A stretch of 31,739 nucleotides of DNA from Bacteroidales bacterium (GTDB lineage Bacteria; Bacteroidota; Bacteroidia; Bacteroidales; UBA12077). The stretch's first letter is position 1; the number at the start of each line of letters is the position of its first letter. Shown here piece by piece: positions 1-8,600 of the stretch. The translations under genes were made by a program, and so were the position numbers. Under the pieces are notes generated by a model. The model made no database searches. It saw nothing but the letters and a program-made list of their open reading frames with translations, and was not told the origin of the DNA. The stretch spans positions 1-31,739 of the forward strand of contig DMBU01000030.1 in NCBI GenBank assembly GCA_003446015.1. The letters run 5' to 3'.

Positions 1-467
1 TAAAATCATGTATCGAGCAAGCGGTTACTGTAGCCGAGAATTACAAATGGTGGGCAGATTATGGTGCTGGTCTTGCTAAGGAAGTTGATTTTGTTTCGGT
101 GCATACCTATCCGCTTTGGGAAGGCAAAGATATAGCCGAAGCAATGCCTTATACAATTGAAAATATGCTGGAAGTAAAAAAGGCTTTGCCCGATTCAAAA
201 ATAGTAATTACCGAGGCTGGGTGGGCATCAGTGGCATCAGAGTTTGGAGATAGAGCTAGCGAAGAAAAACAACTTCAATATTATCAGGAGCTTATGTCCT
301 GGGCTAAAGAAATGAATATCACAACTTTCTTTTTTGAAGCTTTTGATGAAGAATGGAAAGGTAATCCGGATAATCCAATGGGAGCTGAAAAGCATTGGGG
401 AATATTTACATCGGAACGTAAACCTAAAAAAGTAGTTGAAAATCTTTATCCACATTTAAAAGAATAA
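1..467 (+). CDS. Glycoside hydrolase family 17 protein, C-terminal part (partial)
   Basis: The reading frame is open from base 3 and ends at the TAA at 465-467; the N-terminus lies outside the window. The visible 154 residues carry GH17-like (beta-1,3-glucanase or glucan transglycosylase) signatures: VSVHTYPLWEG, then ITEAGWAS with the glutamate expected of the catalytic nucleophile, then FFFEAFDEEWKG near the end. The GTG at 99 is an internal valine, not a start. The product probably cleaves or rearranges beta-1,3-glucan (laminarin-like) chains. The stop lies 4 bases before the ATG of a GPH sugar symporter, so the two are probably co-transcribed as part of a glucan-use locus. Family assignment rests on motif recognition; the exact substrate is inference. 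Confidence 0.8.
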   Translation, partial: KSCIEQAVTVAENYKWWADYGAGLAKEVDFVSVHTYPLWEGKDIAEAMPYTIENMLEVKKALPDSKIVITEAGWASVASEFGDRASEEKQLQYYQELMSWAKEMNITTFFFEAFDEEWKGNPDNPMGAEKHWGIFTSERKPKKVVENLYPHLKE

Positions 468-471
468 GACA

Positions 472-1836
472 ATGAGTAAGGATGGAACGAAATTATCAAT
501 AAAAGAAAAAATTGGTTATGGCCTTGGTGATACTGCATCTCACTTTGTTTGGGATATGGTTGGTTTTTGGATACTCATTTTTTATACAGATACCTTTGGA
601 ATATCTGCTGCTGCTGCCGGAACAATAATGCTTGTTGCAAGATTTTGGGACATGGTAAGCGATCCAATCATGGGAATTATTGCCGACAAAACGAAAACCC
701 GTTGGGGTAAATTTCGCCCGTATATTTTATGGATGGCATTACCCTATAGTATCCTGGCCGTTTTAACTTTTACTACTCCGGATTTGGGACAAACAGGAAA
801 AATTATTTGGGCAGGAATAACTTATTTTTCATTAATGACAGTATTTACTGCGATTAATTTACCGTATTCATCTCTTGGTGCAGTGATGACATCCGATTCG
901 TACGAAAGAGCCGGACTAAATTCCTATCGATTTATTTTCGCATTTATCGGACAGCTTATTGTTTCAGGAACAGCACTAACGTTAGCGAAGTATTTTGGTA
1001 ATGGTGATAATGCAAAGGGTTATCAAATCACACTAGTTCTGTTTTCGGTAATTAGTTTTATCCTTTTTATGATAACTTTTAAATCAACAAAAGAACGAAT
1101 TCAGCCTCTTAAGGAACAAAAAGAATCTATAAAAGAGGATTTTAGAAATTTATTCAAAAACAAACCCTGGGTAATACTATTCTTTGTTGGAATTATTTCA
1201 TTTATCATGTTTGCAATACAAAACCTTTCCATTGCGTATTACTTTAAATATTATATTGGAAAAGAAGAAAACGTGCAACTGTTTAATGTAGTGGGTACAA
1301 TTGCTCTAATTGTTGCTATTCCATTCTCCAAAGCACTTGCAAAAAGATTTAGCAAGAAAAATGTTTTTATTGCCAGTTCTCTTATTTCAGGTTTCTTTTT
1401 TATTCTCTTGTTCTTACCCACCGAAAAAAACATCGTTTCAATTTATATTATAAATATTCTTGCTAAAATGGCTTATGCCCCAGCTGTTCCATTATTATGG
1501 ACCATGTTAGCCGATACAGCAGACTATTCAGAATGGAAAACAGGAAGAAGATCGACAGGCTTAGTTTTTTCAGCGGCGACTTTTGCACAAAAAGCAGGTT
1601 GGGGAATAGGAGGGGCTCTTGCAGGATGGTTACTTTATCTATTTAAATTTGTTCCTAACGTAGCACAATCGGTAACTTCAGTTTTGGGCATTAAGTTAAT
1701 GATTTCGATCATACCTGGTATTTTATATATGACATGCGCCATATTTTTATTTTTCTATACCATTGATAAAAAAACCTGCGAAGTGATGCAAGAAGAACTG
1801 GATAGGAGAAGGATAGAGGAAGGAAAATCTAATTAA
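472..1836 (+). CDS. GPH-family sugar:cation symporter (MFS superfamily)
   Basis: This 454-residue inner-membrane protein has about 12 hydrophobic segments. It opens with KIGYGLGDTASHFVWDMVGFWILIFYTD, typical of glycoside-pentoside-hexuronide:cation symporters. The loop RWGKFRPYILWMALPY follows helix 2, and DTADYSEWKTGRRSTGLVFSAATFAQKAGWGIGG in the C-terminal half is a family hallmark. Family members import sugars or glycosides with Na+ or H+. The ATG lies 4 bases after the GH17 stop, so it is likely in one operon and imports products of that glucanase. Length is normal for the family. It is the last chromosomal gene before the integration junction. Confidence 0.9.
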   Translation: MSKDGTKLSIKEKIGYGLGDTASHFVWDMVGFWILIFYTDTFGISAAAAGTIMLVARFWDMVSDPIMGIIADKTKTRWGKFRPYILWMALPYSILAVLTFTTPDLGQTGKIIWAGITYFSLMTVFTAINLPYSSLGAVMTSDSYERAGLNSYRFIFAFIGQLIVSGTALTLAKYFGNGDNAKGYQITLVLFSVISFILFMITFKSTKERIQPLKEQKESIKEDFRNLFKNKPWVILFFVGIISFIMFAIQNLSIAYYFKYYIGKEENVQLFNVVGTIALIVAIPFSKALAKRFSKKNVFIASSLISGFFFILLFLPTEKNIVSIYIINILAKMAYAPAVPLLWTMLADTADYSEWKTGRRSTGLVFSAATFAQKAGWGIGGALAGWLLYLFKFVPNVAQSVTSVLGIKLMISIIPGILYMTCAIFLFFYTIDKKTCEVMQEELDRRRIEEGKSN

Positions 1837-1905
1837 AATTAGTTAGCTCCTTTTTCTTGAATTTTCCAATTTTACTAGAGTAACTTACGAACTTAATACT
1901 ATAAA

Positions 1906-1934
1906 AAAAATCCTGATAAAATATCAGGATTTTT
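1906..1934. terminator. Bidirectional rho-independent terminator
   Basis: A perfect 13-bp stem (1906-1918 with 1922-1934, loop AAA) has a run of A on its left flank and ends in T on its right. It can terminate both the GPH transcript on the plus strand and the tRNA-Leu transcript on the minus strand, which ends 2 bases further on. Confidence 0.8.
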
Positions 1935-1935
1935 G

Positions 1936-1992
1936 TGCCCAGAACAAGACTCGAACTTGCACACTCATAAGAGCACCAGCCCCTCAAACTAG
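1936..1992 (-). tRNA. tRNA-Leu(GAG), 3' fragment only; element attachment site
   Basis: Read on the minus strand, 1992 down to 1936 contains an anticodon stem-loop (1976-1992) with anticodon GAG (1983-1985), a long class II variable arm, a T arm with loop TTCGAGT, and the 3' acceptor strand TCTGGGC plus discriminator A at 1936. CCA is not encoded. The 5' half (acceptor 5' strand and D arm) is absent: beyond 1992 the sequence does not resemble a tRNA. This is what remains when a tyrosine integrase inserts at the anticodon or 3' part of a tRNA, and the fragment should be one copy of the att core. The complete tRNA should be rebuilt at the far end of the element, outside this window. Confidence 0.85.
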
Positions 1993-2040
1993 CCGAAAAC
2001 AGATCTAATTATAGATTTTTTTGCAGTTTGAATTTCACTT

Positions 2041-2080
2041 ACTTGCTTTTACTTGCTTTTACAAGCTTTTACTTTTCTTA
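2041..2080. repeat. 10-bp phased direct repeats upstream of integrase
   Basis: Four consecutive 10-bp units, ACTTGCTTTT, ACTTGCTTTT, ACAAGCTTTT and ACTTTTCTTA, start at 2041, 2051, 2061 and 2071. The period equals one helical turn. Position just inside the attachment site and upstream of the integrase suggests arm-type integrase or excisionase binding sites. That role is inference. Confidence 0.55.
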
Positions 2081-2124
2081 ACTGTTTTTAAGTTGTAAGT
2101 AAAATTACAATAAGGATGACATTT

Positions 2125-2177
2125 GTTTACAAATTGTTTACAAATTTTTCGGTCATTTTCCGAAATGTTTACAAATT
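2125..2177. promoter_or_regulatory. GTTTACAAATT repeats and dyad before integrase gene
   Basis: GTTTACAAATT occurs at 2125-2135 and 2136-2146 in tandem, and again at 2167-2177, offset by 31 bp (about three turns). Between copies two and three lies an inverted repeat TTTCGG/CCGAAA (2147-2152 with 2160-2165). The set ends 46 bp before the integrase ATG, so it could be an operator for integrase control or further arm-type recombination sites. Confidence 0.5.
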
Positions 2178-2222
2178 TTAAAACAGACTGAAAATGAACG
2201 CAATAGCACAACATTTTAACGT

Positions 2223-3626
2223 ATGGCAAATGCAACAGTAAGTATCTATTTTAACAATTCGTTTACGAAAAAAAATGGATTATCAAGGTTTTACATTCAG
2301 GTGATTCTAAACCGAAAAATCAAAAGAATACCTTTAAACCTATTCATTGACCCTCAGTATTACAATCCAAAAACAAAAGGGATTAAAGAAGTAAAGGGTG
2401 CTCCCAATCCAAGAGTTAATAATCTTTATTTGAAAGAAAAACAAAATGAAGTTGAACAAATTATCATTGATTTAGAAAGAAAAAAACATGCTTTGACCTT
2501 CACTAATATTATAAATTACTTTGAAAATAAAAAGGTAAACGATTCCTTTATTGAATTTGCAAGAGCTAAATTAATTGAAGAAAGAAATCAAATAAAGAAG
2601 TCTCATTATGAAGGATTAGAGCTTAAAATTACGCTCTTGGAGAGATATCAACCTCACCTTACCATTTATGAAATTGATGAAAGCTGGTTAGAAACTTACC
2701 GGAATTATTTAATAGAAACCCTGAATTATAAACAAAATACAGTTTATGGTACTTTATCTATGGTAAGAAAATTCGTTACTATCGCCTTTAAAAATTCAAT
2801 TATAAAAACGAATCCTTTTACCAACTTTTCTTTTGAAAAAGAAGATATTCAAAAAAGTTATTTAACTCTTGACGAACTGGATAAACTGCATAAGCTTTAT
2901 ACCAGCAAACATTTTTCAGGTATGACTAAAAAAGATGATAGAGGGAAAACATATTTGGTAGGTGATAAACACCATGAAACCTTACAACATGTACTTATTA
3001 GTTGTTATTGTGGTTTAAGACTTTCTGATTTAAGAAGTCTTAGATACAAGCATATTCAGGAAAACATGATCATTTTACCAATGGGTAAAAGCAGAAAGGG
3101 AAAAGAAAAAACACTTAGAATACCGCTTACAGAAAAGCTTTTATCGGTTCTTGATATTAAGGGAACAAAAAGCCCAAATGATAAAGTTTACGCAGGTTTT
3201 GTTCGGAATAGTTCCGATATAAATATAATATTACGATTTATTATGAAAGAAATTGGTATCAATAAATACCTTACTTTCCATAGTACCCGACACACCTTTG
3301 CAGTTTCATCTTTGACTTTAGGAATGTCTATTGAAACAGTTTCAGATCTTCTTGGTCATAATGATTTGCGTACTACTCAAATCTATGCAAAAGTAATTGA
3401 TGATAAGCGAAAGGAAGAAATGTCAAAATGGAACAAATTAAATGACAAGCAAATGGATGACCCATCACATACAAAGGTGCTCTGTCCAGACTGTGGAAAT
3501 GTGGTTCTGGCATTTGAAAAAGGAATTATAAAACTCAACAGATTGACTTTGGAATGCCAACATTGCTCAACCACTTTTTTATATAATATTGATAAAAGAA
3601 CTATTCACCTAAGAAAAGCACTTTAG
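2223..3626 (+). CDS. Tyrosine recombinase (element integrase) with C-terminal zinc ribbon
   Basis: This 467-residue site-specific recombinase should integrate and excise the element at tRNA-Leu. An N-terminal arm-binding region (about 1-90) and a SAM-like core-binding domain (about 105-210) precede the catalytic domain. Catalytic residues are visible: R266 in CYCGLRLSD, H353 and R356 in FHSTRHTF, H379 in LLGHND and the nucleophile Y388 in QIYAKV. The GKSRKGKEKTL stretch probably holds the hairpin lysine. After the usual end of the family there is an extra tail of about 60 residues with two CxxC pairs (C421/C424 and C445/C448) spaced like a zinc ribbon. The gene starts about 230 bp inside the tRNA fragment and reads away from it. 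Confidence 0.95.
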   Translation: MANATVSIYFNNSFTKKNGLSRFYIQVILNRKIKRIPLNLFIDPQYYNPKTKGIKEVKGAPNPRVNNLYLKEKQNEVEQIIIDLERKKHALTFTNIINYFENKKVNDSFIEFARAKLIEERNQIKKSHYEGLELKITLLERYQPHLTIYEIDESWLETYRNYLIETLNYKQNTVYGTLSMVRKFVTIAFKNSIIKTNPFTNFSFEKEDIQKSYLTLDELDKLHKLYTSKHFSGMTKKDDRGKTYLVGDKHHETLQHVLISCYCGLRLSDLRSLRYKHIQENMIILPMGKSRKGKEKTLRIPLTEKLLSVLDIKGTKSPNDKVYAGFVRNSSDINIILRFIMKEIGINKYLTFHSTRHTFAVSSLTLGMSIETVSDLLGHNDLRTTQIYAKVIDDKRKEEMSKWNKLNDKQMDDPSHTKVLCPDCGNVVLAFEKGIIKLNRLTLECQHCSTTFLYNIDKRTIHLRKAL

Positions 3627-3649
3627 CGAGAAATAGTGTTATTTTCTAT

Positions 3650-3716
3650 TTATTTGTACAAATAATGACTTTTACAACTGGTGTGTTTCATAATGCAAAA
3701 CTTTTGTTTTATGAAA
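3650..3716. promoter_or_regulatory. 16-bp palindrome and imperfect hairpin downstream of integrase
   Basis: TTATTTGTACAAATAA at 3650-3665 is a perfect 16-bp palindrome. It is followed by a near-perfect 15-bp inverted repeat (3686-3700 with 3702-3716, two mismatches, one-base loop). The first could be an operator for the downstream gene. The second could be an operator or a weak terminator for the integrase. No further gene-like sequence is seen in 3627-3826. Confidence 0.45.
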
Positions 3717-3826
3717 TACACTATTATAAGAATTAAAGTATAATTTAGCTGTTTTTTTTCGTTAGGTTCTTTTTAATAATTTAATAACACGACTAATTAT
3801 TAACTCTAATTAACCTAAATCATTTG

Positions 3827-4585
3827 ATGATTACTTATGATTTCATTGAAAAAATGGGAAGTATTCAAACCAAATTTTCAACACGTAGTCCTATAAAATA
3901 CTTAACCCTTTTTGATGAATTTGAGAATGAAATCAAGTACAAAGAACAATTAGAAAATTGCCTGAAAGGCTTTAGGCATGAAATTCAAAGCTTACCGTTC
4001 AAATTACCAATTAAGCAAGCACGAAAGGTTTTTTTGAATAATCTGTATGATGAATTCTTATTGGCTAAAGAAAAGTTATATTTTCAATTTAATCAAGCGA
4101 TATCAAAGAGCCATGAATGTGTTCATATTAATAAGGGTAAATTCAAATATTATCTTCCACGTTTTTTACTGAAACAGTATTTAACAAAAGTAAGACTGGT
4201 AAATCAAAAACTATTTTTAGTATATTATTTGCAAAATGATATAATCGAAAATGCGATTGAAATACTTAAAAATACCGCTTTAAATGATGGGATAGAATTA
4301 AAAGTTTTAGAAATTAACTTAGTTGAAAGGGTTAAAACAAATCTATCAAGTTCTGAATTATCATATTTCTTCTTTTTGATTCTTCAAAAAGTTTCTATTG
4401 ATAGCAACTTCAACCGATCAAACCTATCAAAAATTTTAGCAGATAATTTTTCTACTAAAAAAACAATCTCACCTCAAGCAAATCAAATAAGAAAACACTT
4501 TACTGAAGTAAACGATAATGTAAAAAATAAGGTAGAAAAGCTTTTTCTTGAATTATCAAACAACGCAAATTCAAACTATTTGTAA
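3827..4585 (+). CDS. Uncharacterised 252-aa element protein
   Basis: I do not recognise this protein with confidence. ATG at 3827 is preferred over the TTG one codon upstream. The sequence is soluble and probably mostly helical, with many K, N, L and F residues. Its last 80 residues (LSYFFFLILQKVSIDSNFNRSNLSKILADNFSTKK onward) look like helices that could form a helix-turn-helix, and loosely recall C-terminal regions of Bacteroidota conjugative-transposon regulators such as RteC. That likeness is weak and could be chance. It sits between the integrase and a set of small DNA-binding proteins, so a regulatory or excision-related job is plausible but unproven. Confidence 0.7.
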   Translation: MITYDFIEKMGSIQTKFSTRSPIKYLTLFDEFENEIKYKEQLENCLKGFRHEIQSLPFKLPIKQARKVFLNNLYDEFLLAKEKLYFQFNQAISKSHECVHINKGKFKYYLPRFLLKQYLTKVRLVNQKLFLVYYLQNDIIENAIEILKNTALNDGIELKVLEINLVERVKTNLSSSELSYFFFLILQKVSIDSNFNRSNLSKILADNFSTKKTISPQANQIRKHFTEVNDNVKNKVEKLFLELSNNANSNYL

Positions 4586-4638
4586 CTTTTTTTCAAAAAA
4601 ATAAAATCCGTTTAGTTTTAATATTCAGTAATTTACAT

Positions 4639-4666
4639 AAGGGGGACAATGGGGGACATCCCCCTT
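4639..4666. repeat. G-run direct repeat able to form a hairpin
   Basis: GGGGGACA occurs twice 10 bp apart (4641 and 4651) and is followed by CCCCC. AAGGGGGA (4639-4646) can pair with TCCCCCTT (4659-4666), or the second G run can pair instead, giving alternative folds. It lies about 75 bp before the small HTH gene. The strong GC content stands out in an AT-rich gap. Function is unknown. Confidence 0.4.
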
Positions 4667-4740
4667 TGACCCTGTTTTTGTATTTGTAAAAATTATATGT
4701 TCGTCTACAAATTATTACGAATCATATAAAACATATTCTC

Positions 4741-5028
4741 ATGCAAAAAGAAGATTTAAACAACTTGGTTACAATTGCAGATCTTAACAGTTTTTCTCAA
4801 AAAATAATAAATGAGATTCACCGATTATCAGAAAAAGACAAACCAGAGTTTTATACTCCTAATCAGTTTAGCAAAAAAACAGGAATGCCATATACAACGG
4901 TTATTCATTATTGTAAGAATCGAATGTTAAAAGCTCGGCAAGAGTTTAAAGGTGGTTCATGGCAAATATATGCAAGTGAAATTAATCGATTAAAAGAAGA
5001 AGCTAATATTAATTATTCAGCGTATTAA
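4741..5028 (+). CDS. Small helix-turn-helix protein (excisionase-like)
   Basis: This 95-residue protein has an N-terminal helix and then a MerR/excisionase-like HTH: FYTPNQFSKKTGMPYTTVIHYCKNRMLKARQEFKGGSWQIYASEINRL (about residues 40-87). The pattern of recognition helix, basic wing, a W and a final helix matches the HTH_17/Xis class of small DNA-binding proteins. In Bacteroidota mobile elements such genes near the integrase often act as recombination directionality factors or regulators. The next gene starts 2 bases after the stop, so they are co-transcribed. The excisionase role is inferred from family and position. Confidence 0.75.
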   Translation: MQKEDLNNLVTIADLNSFSQKIINEIHRLSEKDKPEFYTPNQFSKKTGMPYTTVIHYCKNRMLKARQEFKGGSWQIYASEINRLKEEANINYSAY

Positions 5029-5030
5029 TA

Positions 5031-5213
5031 ATGGAAGCCCAAGAAAAAATAGCTGCACTAAGTAAAAATCAATTAGCAGATGCTTACAATGTAAGTCTTA
5101 GAACTTTCACAAGTTGGATTGACCCTTTTAAAGATGATATTGGCGAATACAGAGGAAAAACATTTACACCCAAACAAGTAAGCATCATTTTTGATTTATT
5201 AGGTCGTCCTTAA
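5031..5213 (+). CDS. DUF4248-like small protein
   Basis: This 60-residue protein reads LSKNQLADAYNVSLRTFTSWIDPF and ends FTPKQVSIIFDLLGRP. The closing pattern (F-T-P-x-Q-V then an LG-x-P end) is typical of DUF4248 proteins, small HTH-like proteins common in Bacteroidota mobile elements. It starts 2 bases after the HTH gene and 27 bases before the DUF4406 gene, so one transcript is likely. A second DUF4248 protein lies at 28558-28791. The molecular function of the family is unknown; DNA binding is a guess from the fold-like pattern. Confidence 0.7.
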   Translation: MEAQEKIAALSKNQLADAYNVSLRTFTSWIDPFKDDIGEYRGKTFTPKQVSIIFDLLGRP

Positions 5214-5240
5214 TATCAAATCTCGTAAAAAATATAAACT

Positions 5241-5552
5241 ATGATAATATATCTATCCGGAATTACTCCCGATACCGATTTAAAAGAAATCGACAGGTTA
5301 AAATCCCATATCATGGAGTTGGGCTATACAATTTTTAATCCTGAAGATAAATCTTTTAACCAATTAAGCTGGGCAGAGAATTTACAAAATCGTTTAGGTT
5401 TTCTAAGCAGTAGCAATGCAATATACATGCTTCCAAACTGGAGAGATAGTATTATGGCTCGAATTGAGCTTACAGCAGCAATGAGCGACAAAATACCAGC
5501 TTGTTTCTCTCTTGAAGATATTAATAAACTAATAACCACCCTTGACGGATAG
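5241..5552 (+). CDS. DUF4406 domain protein
   Basis: This 103-residue protein begins MIIYLSGITPDTDLKEIDRLKSHIMELGYTIFNPE and later has AIYMLPNWRDSIMARIELTAAMSDKIP. Both stretches match DUF4406, a small family related in fold to nucleoside 2-deoxyribosyltransferases and frequent in phages and mobile elements. The SG near residue 6, the NPE loop and the W-R-S-x-x-A-R-x-E segment mark the expected nucleotide-binding pocket. Substrate and role are unknown. It ends 12 bases before a strong hairpin and 64 bases before the primase. Confidence 0.8.
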   Translation: MIIYLSGITPDTDLKEIDRLKSHIMELGYTIFNPEDKSFNQLSWAENLQNRLGFLSSSNAIYMLPNWRDSIMARIELTAAMSDKIPACFSLEDINKLITTLDG

Positions 5553-5563
5553 CAATGGTTTCG

Positions 5564-5598
5564 GTGGAGTTGTACAAGGGCAGCTCCACTTTTTTTTT
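5564..5598 (+). terminator. Terminator or attenuator immediately before primase
   Basis: An 8-bp stem (5564-5571 with 5582-5589, one G-U pair) is followed by nine T (5590-5598). It would stop transcripts from the small-gene operon. The primase ATG is only 18 bases beyond the T run, which leaves little room for an independent promoter, so read-through control of the primase is possible. Confidence 0.75.
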
Positions 5599-5616
5599 GA
5601 AAATTTAAAGTAGCTT

Positions 5617-8600
5617 ATGGATGCAACATATGTAATTGAACAAATAAATGGAGAGATTCTTAGTATTATCTCCAATTTTATAGAATTAAAACGTTCGGGA
5701 GTAAGTTATTCCGCATGTTGTCCTTTTCATAATGAGAAAACGGCATCCTTTCATGTGAACCCGGCAAAAGGTATTTTCAAATGTTTTGGCTGTGGTAAAG
5801 GAGGCAATGCCATCGAGTTTATTAAAGAACATGAAGGTGTTGATTTTAAGCAAGCCGTTGAAATTGGAGCTAAAAAGCTAAAGATTGATTTTGAATGGAA
5901 GAAAAGTCCGGACTTTAATCAAGCCGAGTTTAAACATAAAGAAAGCTTGCACATCGCATGTAATATTGTGGAGCGTTTCTTTACAGAGCAACTTACGAAT
6001 CCCGAAGCCGAAAAGTATATCAAAAGTCGAAACTTCATTATTCCTGAACACGGTAGTTTTGAAATTGGATATGCACCCAATGGAAATGCACTACTGACCT
6101 ATGCCCGAACCAATGGAGTTAAAACGGAAATATTGGAAGAAATTGGCGTATTAAAAAGCAATGATAAAGGCATTTATGATTTTTTTAGAAACCGATTAAT
6201 CTTTCCCATATCCAATGCCAGAGGTCAGACCATTGCTTTTGCAGGAAGGGATTTAAACGAAAATTCCAAAGTTAAATACCTGAACACTCCTGAGAGTAGT
6301 ATCTATGTAAAAGGCAATGAGCTGTATGCTTTAAACGCTGCCCGGATTACCATTAAAAACGAAGACCGGGCTTACATTGTTGAAGGCTATCCCGATGTAA
6401 TGAGAATGCATGTTATTGGTATTTCTAATACTGTGGCCACTTGCGGAACTGCATTGACTATTGCACAAACCACTCTGTTAAAAAGATATACCAATAAAGC
6501 AACATTGGTTTATGATGGAGATAAGGCCGGACAAAAAGCTACCGACCGAAATGCTGAAATACTCATAAAAAATCAGTTTCATGTTTCCGTGATTGTTCTT
6601 CCTGAAAAGCAGGATCCGGATACGCTATTTACTACAAAGGAGATATTTCTCAAATACAACGAAAAGCAAACTGATTATATCCTTTTTAAAACAGCTCAAT
6701 ATGCTGAAAAATCAGCATCCGACCCGGTTTTTAAATCCGAAGCCATTAAGCGAATTTCCGTACTTATTGCCAATTACGATAAGACCAAGCAGGAAGTATA
6801 TCTTGAATTTGCTTCAGAACAAATTAAACCAAAAAAGGCATGGCAGGATGCTTTAAAGGAGCTAAACAAAGATGAACCTCAAAATACACACAAATATACT
6901 ATCCCAAAACATGTTAGCCTGAATGATTTTAATCGTTGGGGTTTTTATGTGGAAGATAATTGCTACGTGTTCCGTAATAAAAAAGGTGATGACTTTGTAA
7001 CTCATTCAAATTTTGTACTTACACCCTTGTTTCATATCGAAAGCCCTATTAATGCAAAGCGATTGTACGAGATTAAAAATCGTCACAACCTTGTGAGAAT
7101 TATGGAGCTACCACAAAGAGATTTGGTTAGTATTACAGCATTTAAACTGCAAATCGAAAGTTTAGGCAACTTCCTGTGGACGGGTGGTGAAAGTGAACTC
7201 AATAAACTCAAAGCGTGGTTATACGAAAAAACGAAAAGCTGTAAAGAGTTAACTCAACTGGGTTGGCAACGTGAAGGCTTCTTTTGCTGGGGTAATGGAA
7301 TCTTTGACGGTGAGCATTTTATAAAAGCCGACAAATATGGTATTGTTCAGCATGTAGAACGGTATTATTATATTCCCGCTTGTTCCGATATTTATGCAAC
7401 CGATGATACTTTGTTTGAATTTGAACGACATTTTATTCATAACGAAGGGAATATTACCCTATATGAATACGCAAAAAAATACACTGCTGTATTTGGTAAC
7501 AATGGTATTGTAACCCTATCGTTTTACTTTGCTTGCATATTCTTGGATATTATTTCAAAACGTTTCGATAAATTTCCGATTCTTAATATGTATGGACAGA
7601 AAGGTTCGGGTAAAAATACTTGTGCTGAAAGTATTTTGTACATGTTCGGACGAAAAGGGAAAGTACCCAATTTACATAACTCGAGTAAACCATCCATTGC
7701 CGACCATGTTGCAACCAGTGCAAATGCGGTTTGCGTACTCGATGAGTACCGGAATGATTTGGAAATGGAAAAGCGTGAATTGCTCAAAGGTTTTTGGGAT
7801 AAAACCGGACGAACCCGGATGAACATGGATAAGGACAAGAAAAAAGAAACCTCCAAAGTTAACCAGGGAATCATAGTTTGTGGTCAGCAAATTGCAACGG
7901 CTGATATTGCGCTGTTCAGCCGTTTCATAGCATTAGGATTTTCAAAAACAACCTTTTCTTTTGAGGATAAAAAGCTATTTGAGGAGCTGGAGCAAATCAA
8001 CAAACAGGGATTAACTCAAATCACCCACCAACTGCTTAAACACCGTGAAACATTTACAAAAAACTATAACAAAACGGTTGATTTAGTAAGTGACCAGTTC
8101 CGAGAATACCTTGGTAATACCACCATCGAAACCCGGATTTTTAACAATTGGCTCACCATTGCATCTGCTTATGCAACTGTAGCGCATATCGTGGAGCTTC
8201 CTTTTAAATACGATGAAATTATACAGCTTTTTGTGGAAATGATGGTTACCCAAAATAGCGAAACGGCTCGCAATGATGATTTGGGAATCTTTTGGAAAAC
8301 GGTTCAATATCTTATCAGCTCAAACATGCTATTTGATGGCGGTGATTATAAGGTTGTTTATGCAGATAGAGTAAACCGAAATTTCAAAGAAAACAATGAA
8401 TGGCAAAAAAGCGAAATCGTTTTTAAAGAACCACAGGATGTTTTTTACTTATCTGTTAGTCGTGTATTTGGTTTGTATAAATCACAAGCTTTACGTGAAG
8501 GTGATAAACCTCTGCCTGATGCCACAGTAGAGTATTACCTTAAAAACAGCCCTTCTTATATCTGTGACACCAAGAAAGTGAGTTTTAAAAAGATTGATGC

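Noticed and set aside
99..101. GTG as a start of a 122-aa protein
   Set aside because: GH17-like sequence continues upstream in frame to the window edge, so this is an internal valine of a partial gene.
7524..7890. Minus-strand reading frames inside the primase-helicase
   Set aside because: They overlap a clearly conserved ATPase domain and show no recognisable motifs, so they are shadows.
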